Notes: generated by a model from the letters alone, not told the origin. A stretch of DNA of 64,000 nt from Gillisella vitis (GCA_009744235.1 WPHV01000001.1:62001-126000); one strand, 5' to 3'. Positions 18,169 to 28,662 are shown, counted from the first letter of the stretch. Numbers and translations: made by a program.

Positions 18169-20691
18169 ATGAGCAACGGTTTTGACGATATTCCCTTCTT
18201 CGACGAAGAGCCTGCACCCCGCACCTCCCCAGCGGGAGGAAAGGCCACGGCTACGCCGGAAAAGGAAACCACGACGCCTGCGGGCGGCGGATTGGGCATT
18301 GCAGCGCGGGCCATGGCCGCGCGCGACCAGAACCGCAACCCGGATTATCTCTCCGGCCTCAACCCGGAACAGCGCGAAGCGGTCGAAACCCTGGATGGTC
18401 CCGTTCTGGTGCTGGCCGGTGCAGGCACCGGCAAGACGCGGGTGTTGACCACCCGTATCGCACATATTCTGGCCACCGGCCGCGCTTTCCCCAGCCAGAT
18501 CCTCTCCGTGACCTTCACCAACAAGGCAGCCCGCGAGATGAAGGAACGCGTCGGCGTTCTGGTTGGCGGCGCTGTCGAGGGCATGCCGTGGCTCGGCACA
18601 TTCCACTCCATCGGCGTCAAGCTTTTGCGCCGCCATGCCGAGCTGGTCGGCCTGACCTCGGATTTCACCATTCTCGATACCGATGACGTGGTGCGGCTGA
18701 TCAAGCAGATCATCCAGGCCGAAGGGCTGGACGACAAGCGCTGGCCCGCCAAAATGTTTGCCGGAATGATCGACGGCTGGAAAAACAAGGGCCTCGACCC
18801 GGCGCAGATCCCCGAAGGCGACGCCCGCGCCTTTGGCAATGGCAAGGGCCGCGAGCTTTACGCCGCCTACCAGGCCCGGCTGAAAAGCCTGAATGCCTGC
18901 GATTTCGGCGATCTTCTGCTGCACCCGATCCGCATGTTCCGCGCCAATCCGGATGTGCTGAAGGACTATCACCAGCGCTTCCGCTATATTCTTGTCGATG
19001 AGTATCAGGACACCAACACGGCGCAATATATGTGGCTGCGGCTGTTGGCCCAGCGGCCAAGCAGCAGAAGCGCTGACGGCAAGGTCACAAACGGCACAGT
19101 AAACATCTGCTGCGTTGGTGATGATGACCAGTCGATCTATGGCTGGCGTGGGGCCGAAGTGGACAACATCCTGCGCTTCGAGAAGGATTTTCCGGGCGCG
19201 AAAGTCATCAAGCTGGAGCGCAATTACCGCTCGACAGAGCATATTCTTGGCGCTGCCGGGTTCCTGATTGCCCATAACGAGGGGCGTCTGGGCAAGACGC
19301 TGTTTACCGACCGGGTCGATCCGAACGACGAAAAAGTCGTGGTGCATGCCGCCTGGGATTCGGAGGAGGAAGCCCGTGCAGTTGGCGAGGAAATCGAGCA
19401 GTTGCAACGCAACCAGCATAAGCTCAACGACATGGCCATTCTGGTGCGCGCCTCCTTCCAGATGCGCGAGTTTGAAGACCGGTTCGTAACGCTTGGGCTG
19501 AATTACCGGGTTATTGGCGGTCCGCGCTTTTACGAGCGGTTGGAAATCCGCGATGCCATGGCCTATTTCCGCATGGTCTGCCAGCCCGCCGACGACCTGG
19601 CCTTCGAGCGGATCGTCAATACGCCGAAGCGCGGGTTAGGCGATACCACGGTGCGCACCCTGCATGACTATGCCCGCAAACGGGATATTCCGATGCTGGC
19701 GGCGGCCTCCGACATTATCGAGACCGATGAATTGAAGCCGAAGGCGCGCAAGGCGCTGTTTGACGTGGTGACGGATTTCCGCCGCTGGCAGGATCTGCTG
19801 GAAAACACGCCGCATACCGAGCTTGCTGAGCAGATCCTCGATGAGAGCGGCTATACCGCCATGTGGCAGAACGACAAATCGGCGGAAGCGCCGGGGCGGC
19901 TGGAAAACCTGAAGGAACTGATCCGCTCGATGGAAGCCTTCGAGAGCATGCGCAGCTTCATGGAGCATGTCTCGCTGGTGATGGATGCCGAGACCAACGA
20001 AAATCTCGACGCCGTATCGATCATGACGCTGCATTCCGCCAAGGGGCTGGAATTCGAGACCGTGTTTCTGCCCGGCTGGGAAGAAGGCCTGTTTCCGCAT
20101 CAACGTGCTCTGGATGAAGGCGGACGTGCCGCGCTGGAGGAAGAACGGCGGCTGGCCTATGTCGGCCTGACGCGCGCCAAGCGCCGCTGTCACCTGTGGT
20201 TCGTTTCCAACCGGCGCATCCATGGCCTCTGGCAATCGACCATGCCGTCACGCTTCCTCGATGAACTGCCGCCCGCCCATGTGGAAGTGGCGGAGGTGGA
20301 AACCAGCTATGGCGGCTATGGACGCGGCGGCTACGGCCAGTCCCGCTTCGACAAGCAGGAGCCATTTGCCAATTCCTACTCCACCCCCGGCTGGAAACGC
20401 GCCCAGGCCAACAAAACCGACGCCACCCGCGAAAACTGGGGCAGCCGCTCCGGCCACGCCGTGGAACGCATCGGCTACGGCGAAAGCGGCCCCCGCGGCC
20501 AAACCATCGACGGCCAGTTGGTCGCCAAATCCACCAGCACCGAACCATCAAAGTTCACAGTCGGCGACCGCGTGTTCCACATCAAGTTCGGCAATGGCAA
20601 TGTGTCTGTCGTTGAGGGGAATAAGCTGACGATTGATTTTGATCGGGCTGGGCAGAAGCGGGTGCTGGACGGGTTTGTGGAGCGGGCTTAA
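18169..20691 (+). CDS. uvrD: ATP-dependent DNA helicase, UvrD/PcrA type
   Basis: Superfamily 1A 3'-5' helicase for nucleotide excision and mismatch repair and for clearing recombination intermediates. From the ATG at 18169 it has 840 residues; an alternative TTG lies nine bases earlier. Motifs: LNPEQREAV, Walker A GAGTGKT (about residues 84-90), SVTFTNKAAREMKERV, Walker B VDEYQDTN, GDDDQSIYGWRGA (III), RNYRS (IV), TLHSAKGLEFETVFLPGWEEG (V region; key MTLHSAKGLEFE) and YVGLTRAK (VI). The N-terminal 45 residues and the Gly/Tyr-rich segment near 720-740 are extra to the core. The C-terminus (VGDRVFHIKFGNGNV) is the Tudor-like domain of UvrD/PcrA proteins. Confidence 0.95.
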   Translation: MSNGFDDIPFFDEEPAPRTSPAGGKATATPEKETTTPAGGGLGIAARAMAARDQNRNPDYLSGLNPEQREAVETLDGPVLVLAGAGTGKTRVLTTRIAHILATGRAFPSQILSVTFTNKAAREMKERVGVLVGGAVEGMPWLGTFHSIGVKLLRRHAELVGLTSDFTILDTDDVVRLIKQIIQAEGLDDKRWPAKMFAGMIDGWKNKGLDPAQIPEGDARAFGNGKGRELYAAYQARLKSLNACDFGDLLLHPIRMFRANPDVLKDYHQRFRYILVDEYQDTNTAQYMWLRLLAQRPSSRSADGKVTNGTVNICCVGDDDQSIYGWRGAEVDNILRFEKDFPGAKVIKLERNYRSTEHILGAAGFLIAHNEGRLGKTLFTDRVDPNDEKVVVHAAWDSEEEARAVGEEIEQLQRNQHKLNDMAILVRASFQMREFEDRFVTLGLNYRVIGGPRFYERLEIRDAMAYFRMVCQPADDLAFERIVNTPKRGLGDTTVRTLHDYARKRDIPMLAAASDIIETDELKPKARKALFDVVTDFRRWQDLLENTPHTELAEQILDESGYTAMWQNDKSAEAPGRLENLKELIRSMEAFESMRSFMEHVSLVMDAETNENLDAVSIMTLHSAKGLEFETVFLPGWEEGLFPHQRALDEGGRAALEEERRLAYVGLTRAKRRCHLWFVSNRRIHGLWQSTMPSRFLDELPPAHVEVAEVETSYGGYGRGGYGQSRFDKQEPFANSYSTPGWKRAQANKTDATRENWGSRSGHAVERIGYGESGPRGQTIDGQLVAKSTSTEPSKFTVGDRVFHIKFGNGNVSVVEGNKLTIDFDRAGQKRVLDGFVERA

Positions 20692-20724
20692 CGACAAAAG
20701 CTTATCTTGCGCCCAGAATTACCC

Positions 20725-21006
20725 TTACCCCCGGGCTTCTTCATTGCGATGCAGCCACATCAGTTCCATTTGCACGGCGTCCTGGAAATTCATGATCTCG
20801 CCGCGCATCACGTCTTCGGGGCAGCCGAGGTCGAGGAGTTCGGCGCCGAGCTGGCGGCAGGTGGCGCGCCAGTAGATGGTGGCATCGTTGCCTTGCAGGC
20901 GGTCCAGCGTCACGGCGGCACCGCGCACCATATCACGGCGGCTGGCCAGCGGGAAGAAAGCCAGCGTCGAGACGACGGGTTCAAGCTTGGCGGCAGTGTT
21001 GGGCAT
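20725..21006 (-). CDS. Small DUF6074-like protein
   Basis: A 93-residue protein beginning MPNTAAKLEPVVSTLAFFPLASRRDMVR. It has AAAGGA eight bases upstream of the chosen ATG. The core pattern (FFPLASRRDMVRGAA, RLQGNDATIYWRATCRQL, EDVMRGEIMNFQDAV) is one I associate with DUF6074, seen mainly in Rhizobiales; function unknown. There is no signal peptide or membrane segment, and the middle is predicted helical. It is convergent with uvrD (33 bases between stops). Confidence 0.7.
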   Translation of the reverse strand: MPNTAAKLEPVVSTLAFFPLASRRDMVRGAAVTLDRLQGNDATIYWRATCRQLGAELLDLGCPEDVMRGEIMNFQDAVQMELMWLHRNEEARG

Positions 21007-21170
21007 ACGAACCATCCTTTATACTGATGATTCGTTTTACGGCTTCATGGTTAAGGTTTGGTTGCCGTAGCGGAAGGACATTTGAATCAATTGTTCCAAA
21101 AGAAGACCCCTCCCGGTCAAAACCGGAAGGGGCTGGATTGCTTTCTGTGAAATCTACCTCGGGGCGTAAG

Positions 21171-21337
21171 CACTCACCCCGCCTCCGCTGCGCTCGGCAC
21201 CCCTCTCCCCACAAGGGGGCGAGGGACAACCGCCGCCGCTTTCGCTTCACAGCTCGCGTTATTGGAGAGGTAGGGTAAGACATAGGCCCTTCTCCCCCTT
21301 GTGGGGAGAAGGTTGCGGCAGCCGGATGAGGGGGTGA
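21171..21337. repeat. Inverted-repeat intergenic element
   Basis: Outer and inner arms are inverted: CTCCCCACAAGGGGG at 21205-21219 pairs with CCCCCTTGTGGGGAG at 21294-21308, and CACTCACCCC near 21171 matches GAGGGGGTGA near 21328. The sequence (a CCCCACAAGGGG core with CGGCTGCCGCAACC-type flanks) resembles the abundant rhizobial intergenic repeats. A separate terminator-like hairpin (CCCCTCCCGGT with its partner) lies at 21107-21132. No gene is in this 350-base gap. Confidence 0.7.
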
Positions 21338-21360
21338 ACAAGGCCACCGTCGTGCCAAAT

Positions 21361-23712
21361 TTACGGCAGCGTATAGGCGATCACGTAGTCCCCCGGCTTG
21401 GTGCCGATTGAACCGTGGCCGCCAGCGACCATGACAACATATTGCTTGCCGTTCAGCTCGTAGCTCATCGGCGTCGCCTGGCCGCCAGCCGGAAGCCGGC
21501 CTTCCCAGAGAACCTTGCCTGTGGCGAGGTCATAGGCGCGCAGATAATTATCGACGGCAGCACCGAGGAAAGCGACCCCGCCCTTGGTAATCATCGGCCC
21601 ACCGATGCCGGGTACGCCGACCTTGAAGGGCAGCGGCAGCGGCGTCATGTCATGCACGGTGCCATTGCGGTGCTGATAGGCGATCTTGCCGGTTTTCAGA
21701 TCGACAGCGGCAACCGTACCCCATGGCGGCGCCTGGCAGGGAACACCGATGGGCGACAGGAACGGCCCCATTTTCACGGCATAGGGCGCGCCGTCATTGC
21801 GGTTCAGCCCCTGTTCCGAGCCTTTTTCGTCCTGGCCCTTGGCCGGAACCTGATCACGCGGCACAAGCTGTGAGGTGAAGGCCAGATAGGTCGGCATGCC
21901 GAACATGACCTGTTTTTCCGGATCGACAGCAACCGAACCCCAGTTAAACGTGCCGAAATTGCCGGGATAGATGATCGAGCCCTGCAACGATGGCGGGGTA
22001 TATTGCCCCTCATAGCGCAACTGATGGAACTTGATGCGGCAGGCCAGCTGATCGAGCAGCGTCACGCCCCACATATTGCGCTCTTCCAGCTTCGGTGGGC
22101 GAAAACTAAGACCAGAAATCGGCTGGGTTGGCGACGCTTGATCTTCTGGAATAGTGCCGCCGGGAGCCGGAAGCTCCTTGATCGGAATGATCGGCTGGCC
22201 AGTGCGCCGGTCCAGCACATAGACATCACCCTGCTTGGTGGAGGCAACGAGCGCCGGGACGGTGGTGCCTTCGCGGGTAATGTCGAGCAGCACGGGCTGG
22301 GCGGGAACATCCATGTCCCAGAGGTCATGATGGACGAATTGCTGCACCCAGCGGTCGGCACCGGTATTGAGGTCAAGCGCCACGACCGAGGAAGAATATT
22401 TCTCCACATTGGCGCTGCGGTTCATGCCCAACTGGTCCGGCACCTGATTGCCAAGCGGGATATAGACGAGGCCCAGCTGTTCATCGACCGAGAATACCGA
22501 CCAGCTATTCGGCGAATTGGCGGTGTATGTCTGGCCTTCGGGCAGTGGTTGGGTCTGGCCCGGATTGCCGCTGTCCCAGTTCCACACCAGCGCGCCGGTC
22601 TGGACGTCAAAGGCGCGGATCACGCCGGATTGTTCCTTGGTGGAATAGTTATCGTTGACCGCCCCACCAATGATAATCTTGCCGGCGGCAATCACCGGCG
22701 GCGACGTCGAGTAATAATAGCCAGCCGGATTGTAGGGCATGCCCTGTTCCAGATGCAGCACGCCCTTGTCGGCAAAACTCTCGCAGATCTTGCCATTGGC
22801 GGCATCGAGCGCGATCAGCCGCGCATCCGAGGTTGGAAGATAGACGCGGGTGGCGCAGGACGCACCAGCTGTGGCGGCAGGATCGGCATAATAGGTGACG
22901 CCACGGCAGGTCTGGTGCTGGCGATCCGGGTTCAGGCCGACATTGGGGTCATATTTCCATTTCTGCTTGCCAGTCGCCGCATCCACGGCGATAGCCCAAT
23001 TGTGCGGGGTGCAGAGATAAAGCGTATCGCCGACTTTCAGCGGCGTGACCTGATAGGTGGTCTCGCCGACATCGCCGGGCAGTTTCACATCGCCGGTCTG
23101 GTAGGTCCAGGCGGTCTTCAGCGTCTTGACATTGTCGGTCGTGATCTGGGTCAGCGGCGAATAGCGCTGGCCATAGGGTGTGCGGCCATATTGATGCCAT
23201 TCGCCATCAGCCATGTCGCCGCCATAGGAGGGCGTGGCGCTGGCCACATCCATCGGCAGCGTGCCGGGCTTGTCATAGGGGTCCTGGGTCATCGAATAAC
23301 CGGCGACAACGAGCGCGACCAGCACCGGCAGCGCTACCGGCCAAGCGCTGGCGGCAATGCCGCCTTCGCGACGATGTAGCGGCCCGAGCCTGCGGCGGAT
23401 GGCAGGCAATAGCAGCACAAAGCCGAGCACGATCACCAGCCCGCCGCGGGTGCCAAGCTGCCACCAGTCAAAGCCGACCTCCCAGATCGCCCAGCCCAGG
23501 CAGCCGAGAATGAACAGCCCATAGATCCACAGCGCCGCCGCCTTGCGCATCGCCAGAAGCAGCGCAACGAGGATGAAGGCAAGACCGGCGATGAGGTAAA
23601 ACGGGCTACCGCCGAGCGACAGGAGATAGCCACCTCCGCCGCCGAGCGCGAGCCCGATCACGGCGAAAACGACCGCTGTAACGATGAGGATCATAGGACA
23701 AATCCGATGCAT
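21361..23712 (-). CDS. gcd: Membrane-bound PQQ-dependent glucose dehydrogenase
   Basis: Oxidises glucose to gluconolactone in the periplasm and passes electrons to ubiquinone; gluconic acid so produced can solubilise mineral phosphate. 783 residues: about five N-terminal membrane helices (residues 8-150), then an eight-bladed quinoprotein propeller. Visible motifs are ADGEWHQYGRTPYGQRYSPLTQI, W-docking repeats (AVDAATGKQKWKYDP, VDLKTGKIAYQHRNG, AYDLATGKVLWEGRLPAGGQATPMSYELNGKQYVVMVAGGHG, quoted by key segments) and HDLWDMDVPAQPVLLD. The holoenzyme needs PQQ, and no pqq genes are in the window. Start is either 23712 or 23694; neither has a clear ribosome-binding site. Confidence 0.93.
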   Translation of the reverse strand: MHRICPMILIVTAVVFAVIGLALGGGGGYLLSLGGSPFYLIAGLAFILVALLLAMRKAAALWIYGLFILGCLGWAIWEVGFDWWQLGTRGGLVIVLGFVLLLPAIRRRLGPLHRREGGIAASAWPVALPVLVALVVAGYSMTQDPYDKPGTLPMDVASATPSYGGDMADGEWHQYGRTPYGQRYSPLTQITTDNVKTLKTAWTYQTGDVKLPGDVGETTYQVTPLKVGDTLYLCTPHNWAIAVDAATGKQKWKYDPNVGLNPDRQHQTCRGVTYYADPAATAGASCATRVYLPTSDARLIALDAANGKICESFADKGVLHLEQGMPYNPAGYYYSTSPPVIAAGKIIIGGAVNDNYSTKEQSGVIRAFDVQTGALVWNWDSGNPGQTQPLPEGQTYTANSPNSWSVFSVDEQLGLVYIPLGNQVPDQLGMNRSANVEKYSSSVVALDLNTGADRWVQQFVHHDLWDMDVPAQPVLLDITREGTTVPALVASTKQGDVYVLDRRTGQPIIPIKELPAPGGTIPEDQASPTQPISGLSFRPPKLEERNMWGVTLLDQLACRIKFHQLRYEGQYTPPSLQGSIIYPGNFGTFNWGSVAVDPEKQVMFGMPTYLAFTSQLVPRDQVPAKGQDEKGSEQGLNRNDGAPYAVKMGPFLSPIGVPCQAPPWGTVAAVDLKTGKIAYQHRNGTVHDMTPLPLPFKVGVPGIGGPMITKGGVAFLGAAVDNYLRAYDLATGKVLWEGRLPAGGQATPMSYELNGKQYVVMVAGGHGSIGTKPGDYVIAYTLP

Positions 23713-23896
23713 GTTGAAAATAAGCGGGGGTGCGACAAAAATTTACGCATAGGTGAACTGCAAACGCGGGAGCGACCGTTAGGTTCCTACCGATCTTACC
23801 GGCAAATCAAATTTTGAGACCAAATACTCTTACCCATACCCTTGCGCGCATCGATCGGCCTTGCCATGGTCTGGCGCAAAATCAGCAGGAGGGATC

Positions 23897-24523
23897 ATGA
23901 CCAAGGCGCTGCTTCTCATCGATATCCAGAATGGCTTTTGCCCGGGCGGCAATCTGCCGGTGGCAGAGGGCGATCAGATCGTCCCCATCGCCAATGCCCT
24001 GATGGCCAGCGGGGCCTATGACCTGATCGTCGCCTCGCAGGATTGGCATCCAGCCCATCATGGAAGCTTCGCCTCCCAGCATCCTGGCGCCAAGGTTTTC
24101 GAGCTGGGCGAGCTTTCCGGCAAGCCGCAGATGATGTGGCCGGACCATTGTATACAGGGAACAGTAGATGCCGAGTTTCACCCTGGCCTCGACCTCTCGC
24201 GGATCGATCATGTGCAGAAAAAGGGGCTGAACCCGTTGGTGGACAGCTATTCGGCCTTCCGCGACAACGATCAGTCTGCCCTGACCGGCCTTGACGCCTG
24301 GCTGATCGACAAGGGCGTCACCGAACTGGATGTCATGGGCCTTGCCACCGATTACTGCGTCAAGTTTTCCGTGCTGGATGCGCTGGACATGCTGCCGGGC
24401 GTGACGGTGCGCTTGATTATCGATGGCAGCCGGGGCATCGATCCGCAGACGGTGGAGGCGGCGATTGCCGACATGCAGGCTCACGGCGCAAGGCTTATCA
24501 CCAGCGCGGATGTCCTCGCCTAA
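23897..24523 (+). CDS. pncA: Nicotinamidase (isochorismatase-fold)
   Basis: Deamidates nicotinamide to nicotinate for the NAD salvage pathway. The ATG at 23897 is set by AGGAGG four bases upstream; 208 residues. Catalytic Asp lies in LLIDIQNGF (residue about 8), the metal site is [13 protein letters not shown] (Asp, His, His), Lys is in VQKKGLNP, and the nucleophile Cys is in [13 protein letters not shown]. Length is typical. It is followed 44 bases later by panC. Together with the nearby nadB this gives the region two NAD-related genes. Confidence 0.95.
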   Translation: MTKALLLIDIQNGFCPGGNLPVAEGDQIVPIANALMASGAYDLIVASQDWHPAHHGSFASQHPGAKVFELGELSGKPQMMWPDHCIQGTVDAEFHPGLDLSRIDHVQKKGLNPLVDSYSAFRDNDQSALTGLDAWLIDKGVTELDVMGLATDYCVKFSVLDALDMLPGVTVRLIIDGSRGIDPQTVEAAIADMQAHGARLITSADVLA

Positions 24524-24567
24524 GAAACATCTGCACCTGCAAAAAGAATGGGTTCGGGAGGGCCGCC

Positions 24568-25437
24568 ATGGAGATTATCAACACGATTGCAGCGCTGCGC
24601 CAAAGGCTCGATGCCTGCCGCAAGGCTGGAAAATCCATCGGTTTCGTGCCGACCATGGGCTATCTGCATAAGGGTCACCTGACGCTGGTCGAACAGGCGG
24701 AGGCTGAAAACGCTGTGACTGTGGTGTCGATCTTCGTCAACCCGCTGCAATTCGGCAAGGGCGAGGATCTGGAGAAATATCCCCGCGATCTCGCTCGCGA
24801 CAGTGAAATGCTGGCGGCGGCAGGCGTCGATTTTCTGTTCGCGCCTGGCGTGGCCGACATGTATCCGCGACCGATACAAACGGTGGTCGATCTGCCGGAG
24901 CTGGGCGGCGAGCTGGAGGGCAAGGCCCGGCCCGGCCATTTCGCGGGCGTAGCAACCGTCGTTACCAAGCTGTTCAACATCGTCCAGCCGGATGCCGCCT
25001 ATTTTGGCGAGAAGGATTATCAGCAGGTGGCGATCATCCGCCGCATGGTCGAGGATCTCGCCATGCCGGTGCGCGTCGTGCCGGTGGCAACCGTGCGCGA
25101 GGCCGATGGGCTGGCCTGCTCGTCGCGCAATGTCTATCTGACCGAGGAGCAGCGTGCCGCCGCCGCCATCGTGCCGAAAGCGCTGGAGGAGGCGGAACGG
25201 CTCTATCGCAACGGTCTGCGCGATGCGGCGGAGATGGAAGCAGCCCTTGCCGCCTTCATTGCCCGCGAGCCGCTGGCGCGGCCTGACGTGGTCGCCGTGC
25301 GTCACCCCGATACGCTCGCCACCCTGCCCCATCTTGACCAGCCGTTTCTGGTGTTGCTTTACGTACAAATCGGCACGACCAAGCTGCTGGATAACCGGGT
25401 CATCACCATCAAAAGCAAAAAGGAAGCCGCCGAGTGA
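24568..25437 (+). CDS. panC: Pantothenate synthetase
   Basis: Condenses pantoate with beta-alanine using ATP to make pantothenate, the coenzyme A precursor. 289 residues with the adenylation motif [13 protein letters not shown] (residues about 27-39), [21 protein letters not shown] and [16 protein letters not shown], plus the KMSKS-like SSRNVYL. GGGAGGG lies upstream of the ATG. It overlaps panB by four bases (GTGA), showing translational coupling of the two pathway enzymes. Confidence 0.97.
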   Translation: MEIINTIAALRQRLDACRKAGKSIGFVPTMGYLHKGHLTLVEQAEAENAVTVVSIFVNPLQFGKGEDLEKYPRDLARDSEMLAAAGVDFLFAPGVADMYPRPIQTVVDLPELGGELEGKARPGHFAGVATVVTKLFNIVQPDAAYFGEKDYQQVAIIRRMVEDLAMPVRVVPVATVREADGLACSSRNVYLTEEQRAAAAIVPKALEEAERLYRNGLRDAAEMEAALAAFIAREPLARPDVVAVRHPDTLATLPHLDQPFLVLLYVQIGTTKLLDNRVITIKSKKEAAE

Positions 25438-26258
25438 GCGCCCCGCCCCGCCAGAAACGCCTGACGCCCACCACCATTGCCGCGCTGAAGCATCAGCGCC
25501 CGATTGTGTCCCTCACCGCCTATACCACGCCGATGGCGCGGCTGATGGATGCCCATTGCGATCTGCTGCTGGTCGGCGACAGTCTTGGCATGGTGCTGTA
25601 TGGGCTGGACACCACTGTTAGCGTCACCCTGGAGATGATGATTGCCCATGGGCAAGCGGTGTTACGCGGAGTCAGTCATGCCTGCGTCATCGTCGATATG
25701 CCCTTCGGCTCCTATCAGGAATCCAGGGAACAGGCCTTCCGCAATGCGGCACGGATCATGAAGGAAACCGGCTGCGATGGCGTCAAGCTGGAGGGCGGCA
25801 CGGAAATGGCCGAGACCGTCGCCTTTCTGGTGGAACGCGGCATTCCGGTGCTGGGCCATGTCGGACTAATGCCGCAGCAGGTCAACACGTCAGGCGGCTA
25901 TCGCTCAAAAGGCCATGATGAGGCGGAAGCCGACAAGATCCAGGCCGACGCCACCGCTATAGCCAAGGCAGGCGCTTTTGCGCTGGTCATTGAAGGCACC
26001 GTGGAGCCTTTGGCGCGGGACATAACCCAGACCCTTGCCATCCCCACCATCGGCATCGGCGCCTCGCCTGCCTGCGATGGCCAGATCCTGGTCTCAGACG
26101 ACATGCTGGGCCTGTTCAACGATTTCAAACCGCGCTTCGTCAAACATTATGCCGAGCTGGCCGGGGTGATTTCAAAGGCCGTGGAAGACTATGCGACCGA
26201 GGTCAAGGCGCGACAATTTCCCGGGCCGGAGCATACATTCCAGCCGCGCAAATCGTAA
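25434..26258 (+). CDS. panB: Ketopantoate hydroxymethyltransferase
   Basis: Transfers a hydroxymethyl group to alpha-ketoisovalerate, the first committed step to pantothenate. 274 residues starting at a GTG inside the panC stop. Motifs: [53 protein letters not shown] and [24 protein letters not shown] (key part [14 protein letters not shown]). The metal ligands Asp and Glu are present. It ends just before a shared terminator-like hairpin. Confidence 0.97.
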   Translation: MSAPPRQKRLTPTTIAALKHQRPIVSLTAYTTPMARLMDAHCDLLLVGDSLGMVLYGLDTTVSVTLEMMIAHGQAVLRGVSHACVIVDMPFGSYQESREQAFRNAARIMKETGCDGVKLEGGTEMAETVAFLVERGIPVLGHVGLMPQQVNTSGGYRSKGHDEAEADKIQADATAIAKAGAFALVIEGTVEPLARDITQTLAIPTIGIGASPACDGQILVSDDMLGLFNDFKPRFVKHYAELAGVISKAVEDYATEVKARQFPGPEHTFQPRKS

Positions 26259-26271
26259 CTGCCAAGGCAGC

Positions 26272-26304
26272 AGCACCTCGCGCCCTTGTCCGGCGCGCGG
26301 TGCT
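26272..26304. terminator. Hairpin between convergent panB and the TauE-type gene
   Basis: A 13-bp stem with a single mismatch (AGCACCTCGCGCC with GGCGCGCGGTGCT) and a seven-base loop between two converging genes. There is no strong T-run on the plus strand, so termination strength is uncertain; it may serve both sides. Confidence 0.5.
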
Positions 26305-26308
26305 ACGG

Positions 26309-27043
26309 CTATTTGACGATGACAAGCAGCCCCGCGGCAATCAGCAAGGTGCAAAACGACAAAACCAAGGTGCGTTCATCAACCTTATGGGCCAAATGAA
26401 CGCCCGCTGGCACGCCCAAAAGCCCGCCGATGGCCAGCATGGAGCCAAGCACCCAATCGACATGGCCATAATAGCCATATTGCATCAGGCTGATACTGCA
26501 TCCGGGCAGCGCCAGCGCCAACCCGAGTCCTTGCGCGCGAACCTGGGAATGCCCGTAAAACATCACAAGCAAGGGAACGGCCAGCATGGCGCCCCCTACT
26601 CCAAACAAGCCCAGCGATATGCCGCCAATAGCCCCCGGCAGAAAAGCCCAACGATAATCAAGGCCATGCGAGACGAATTTTATGTTGCGCGTGACAGCGA
26701 CGAAGGCCGCAAGCAACATCAAAAACACGCCATACCACAGCTTCAATGTCTCGCTCGACAGCGACAGAGCCCAAAGAGAGTTGATCGCCGAGGTGATGCT
26801 GCCACTGACGGCCAGCACAAGGGCCGTCTTGAGATCGAAGCTGCCCTTGTTGCGGTATTTCACCAGGGCATAGAGAACATTGGTGACCACCATGACCAAA
26901 GCTGTCCCTTGGGCAAGCTTCTGGTCATAGGCCGCAAACAAAACCAGAAGCGGGATTGCAAATGTCCCGCCTCCGGTTCCCAAAAACCCTCCCGCCGTCC
27001 CGAGCAACGCGCCGAAGGGAACGCCTATGACACTCATCAGCAT
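26309..27043 (-). CDS. TauE/SafE-family membrane transporter
   Basis: A 244-residue polytopic protein of the sulfite exporter/TauE-SafE family, with about eight membrane helices in two related halves. The first half has PFGALLGTAGGFLGTGGGTFAIPLLVLF and the second GAIGGISLGLFGVGGAMLAVPLLVMFYG; the GxxGGxFxVP repeat is the family hallmark. Substrates in the family include sulfite and sulfonates, but they cannot be predicted here. It starts 11 bases after the stop of nadB on the same strand, so the two are probably co-transcribed. Confidence 0.85.
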   Translation of the reverse strand: MLMSVIGVPFGALLGTAGGFLGTGGGTFAIPLLVLFAAYDQKLAQGTALVMVVTNVLYALVKYRNKGSFDLKTALVLAVSGSITSAINSLWALSLSSETLKLWYGVFLMLLAAFVAVTRNIKFVSHGLDYRWAFLPGAIGGISLGLFGVGGAMLAVPLLVMFYGHSQVRAQGLGLALALPGCSISLMQYGYYGHVDWVLGSMLAIGGLLGVPAGVHLAHKVDERTLVLSFCTLLIAAGLLVIVK

Positions 27044-27054
27044 CGTGTTTGATC

Positions 27055-28662
27055 CTATGCCGCTACACTGGCGTGTTGGTCAGCCAAGCAGAGGACGGTA
27101 GGGCCGGACTCCTGACGAGAACTTGGAAAGTCGCTGTTGTAATGACAGCCGCGACTTTCAGACCGCGACAAGGCGCTGTCGATGACAATCCGCGCCGTCA
27201 CCACCATGTTGTGCAAGTCGCTGAGGTCGAAAGAATGGGGATGCGATGTCAACATCGCCTCGACTTCCGAATGAAGCAGGTCAATCCTTCTGCGGGCCGC
27301 GTGAAGCGAATCCAGGCTGCGGACAATACCAACATAATTCCACATCACGGTTCTGATTTCCTGCTTGATCAGCACCATGGCATCACGCTTCATTCCATCC
27401 GCCGCCATGATATGCGGATGCTGTTTGGCCGGTGCCAGCGAGACGTTCAGCAGGTCGCTGCCGCTCAAGATATCCCGTGACGCGGCCCGTGCCATGACCA
27501 CACATTCCAGCAGGGAGTTGGAGGCAAGCCGGTTGGCACCATGCAAGCCGGTATAGGCGGCTTCCCCGAGGCAATACAGGCGATCGACATCCGTTCGTCC
27601 GTTTATTTCCGCATAGACACCGCCGCAGGTATAATGCGAAGCGGGCGTCACCGGTATCGGCTCCTTCGTCATGTCGATCCCCCGCTCCAGACATTTCTGG
27701 TAGATGTTCGGGAAATGCCCCTTGATGAATTCCGCTGGCTTATGGCTGATGTCGAGATTGACGGATGGGATGCCGTTTTTCTTCATCTCGCTGTAAATGG
27801 CTCTGGAGACCACATCTCTCGGCGCAAGCTCTGCACGCTCATCATAATCGGCCATGAAGCGGTATCCATCGGGAAGCGTCAGAATGCCACCTTCGCCCCG
27901 AACGGCCTCCGTGATCAGAAAGGCGTCACCTCCGGGATAGTACATGCAGGTTGGATGGAACTGCATGAACTCCAGGTTGGCGACACGACAACCCATTCTC
28001 CAGGCCAGAGGAATACCGTCACCGATCGATTGAGCTGGCGATGTCGTATGAGAGAAAATCGGGCCGACGCCGCCTGTTGCCAAAACCGTGAAACTGGCAG
28101 CGATGCGGCGCTCGACACCCTTCGGGTCGATCAAGACCGCGCCAATGCAGGTATTTTTCTCGGCGTCGCCCCGAATGAGATCCGTAACTGCGCAATTCTC
28201 AAGCACGGTGATGTTGGGATGAGAGAGAAGATGGGAGGTCAGGCTGGTCTGAATTCCGCGACCGGTCATGTCATCGACATGCAAAATGCGCCGTTCGCCA
28301 TGGCCGCCTTCGCGGGTCAGGTGATAGTCGCCATCCTGTTTGGTGAATGGAACGCCCTGCTCGATCAGCCAATCAACAGCTTTACGACCATTCTCAACGA
28401 TATAGCGCGTATTGTCGATGTCGTTCAGATGACATCCGGCAATCAACGTATCGCTGACATGCTTGTCATGGGTGTCATCATCGGCATAGACCGCAGAAAT
28501 GCCACCCTGGGCATAATTCGATGCGGCAGAGCCGAGATCGGATTTACAGACGATGAGAACCCGCTTTTCCCCCGCCACAGATAACGCCAACGTCTGCCCT
28601 GCCAATCCGGCGCCAATCACCAGAACGTCGTAATAATCCTCAGTCCCGCCTGAAAACATCAT
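27055..28662 (-). CDS. nadB: L-aspartate oxidase
   Basis: FAD-dependent oxidation of L-aspartate to iminoaspartate, the first step of de novo NAD synthesis. 535 residues: N-terminal dinucleotide fold (DVLVIGAGLAGQTLAL), NYAQGGISAVYADDDTHDKHVSDT (key NYAQGGISAV), RTREGGH-type TREGGHGERRILH, GIPLAWRMGCRVANLEFMQFHPT (key EFMQFHPT), SHYTCGGV with a substrate-binding role, and GLHGANRLASNSLLECVV. The C-terminal helical domain is present. nadA and nadC, usually clustered with nadB in rhizobia, are not adjacent. It is paired instead with a TauE-type transporter. Confidence 0.9.
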   Translation of the reverse strand: MMFSGGTEDYYDVLVIGAGLAGQTLALSVAGEKRVLIVCKSDLGSAASNYAQGGISAVYADDDTHDKHVSDTLIAGCHLNDIDNTRYIVENGRKAVDWLIEQGVPFTKQDGDYHLTREGGHGERRILHVDDMTGRGIQTSLTSHLLSHPNITVLENCAVTDLIRGDAEKNTCIGAVLIDPKGVERRIAASFTVLATGGVGPIFSHTTSPAQSIGDGIPLAWRMGCRVANLEFMQFHPTCMYYPGGDAFLITEAVRGEGGILTLPDGYRFMADYDERAELAPRDVVSRAIYSEMKKNGIPSVNLDISHKPAEFIKGHFPNIYQKCLERGIDMTKEPIPVTPASHYTCGGVYAEINGRTDVDRLYCLGEAAYTGLHGANRLASNSLLECVVMARAASRDILSGSDLLNVSLAPAKQHPHIMAADGMKRDAMVLIKQEIRTVMWNYVGIVRSLDSLHAARRRIDLLHSEVEAMLTSHPHSFDLSDLHNMVVTARIVIDSALSRSESRGCHYNSDFPSSRQESGPTVLCLADQHASVAA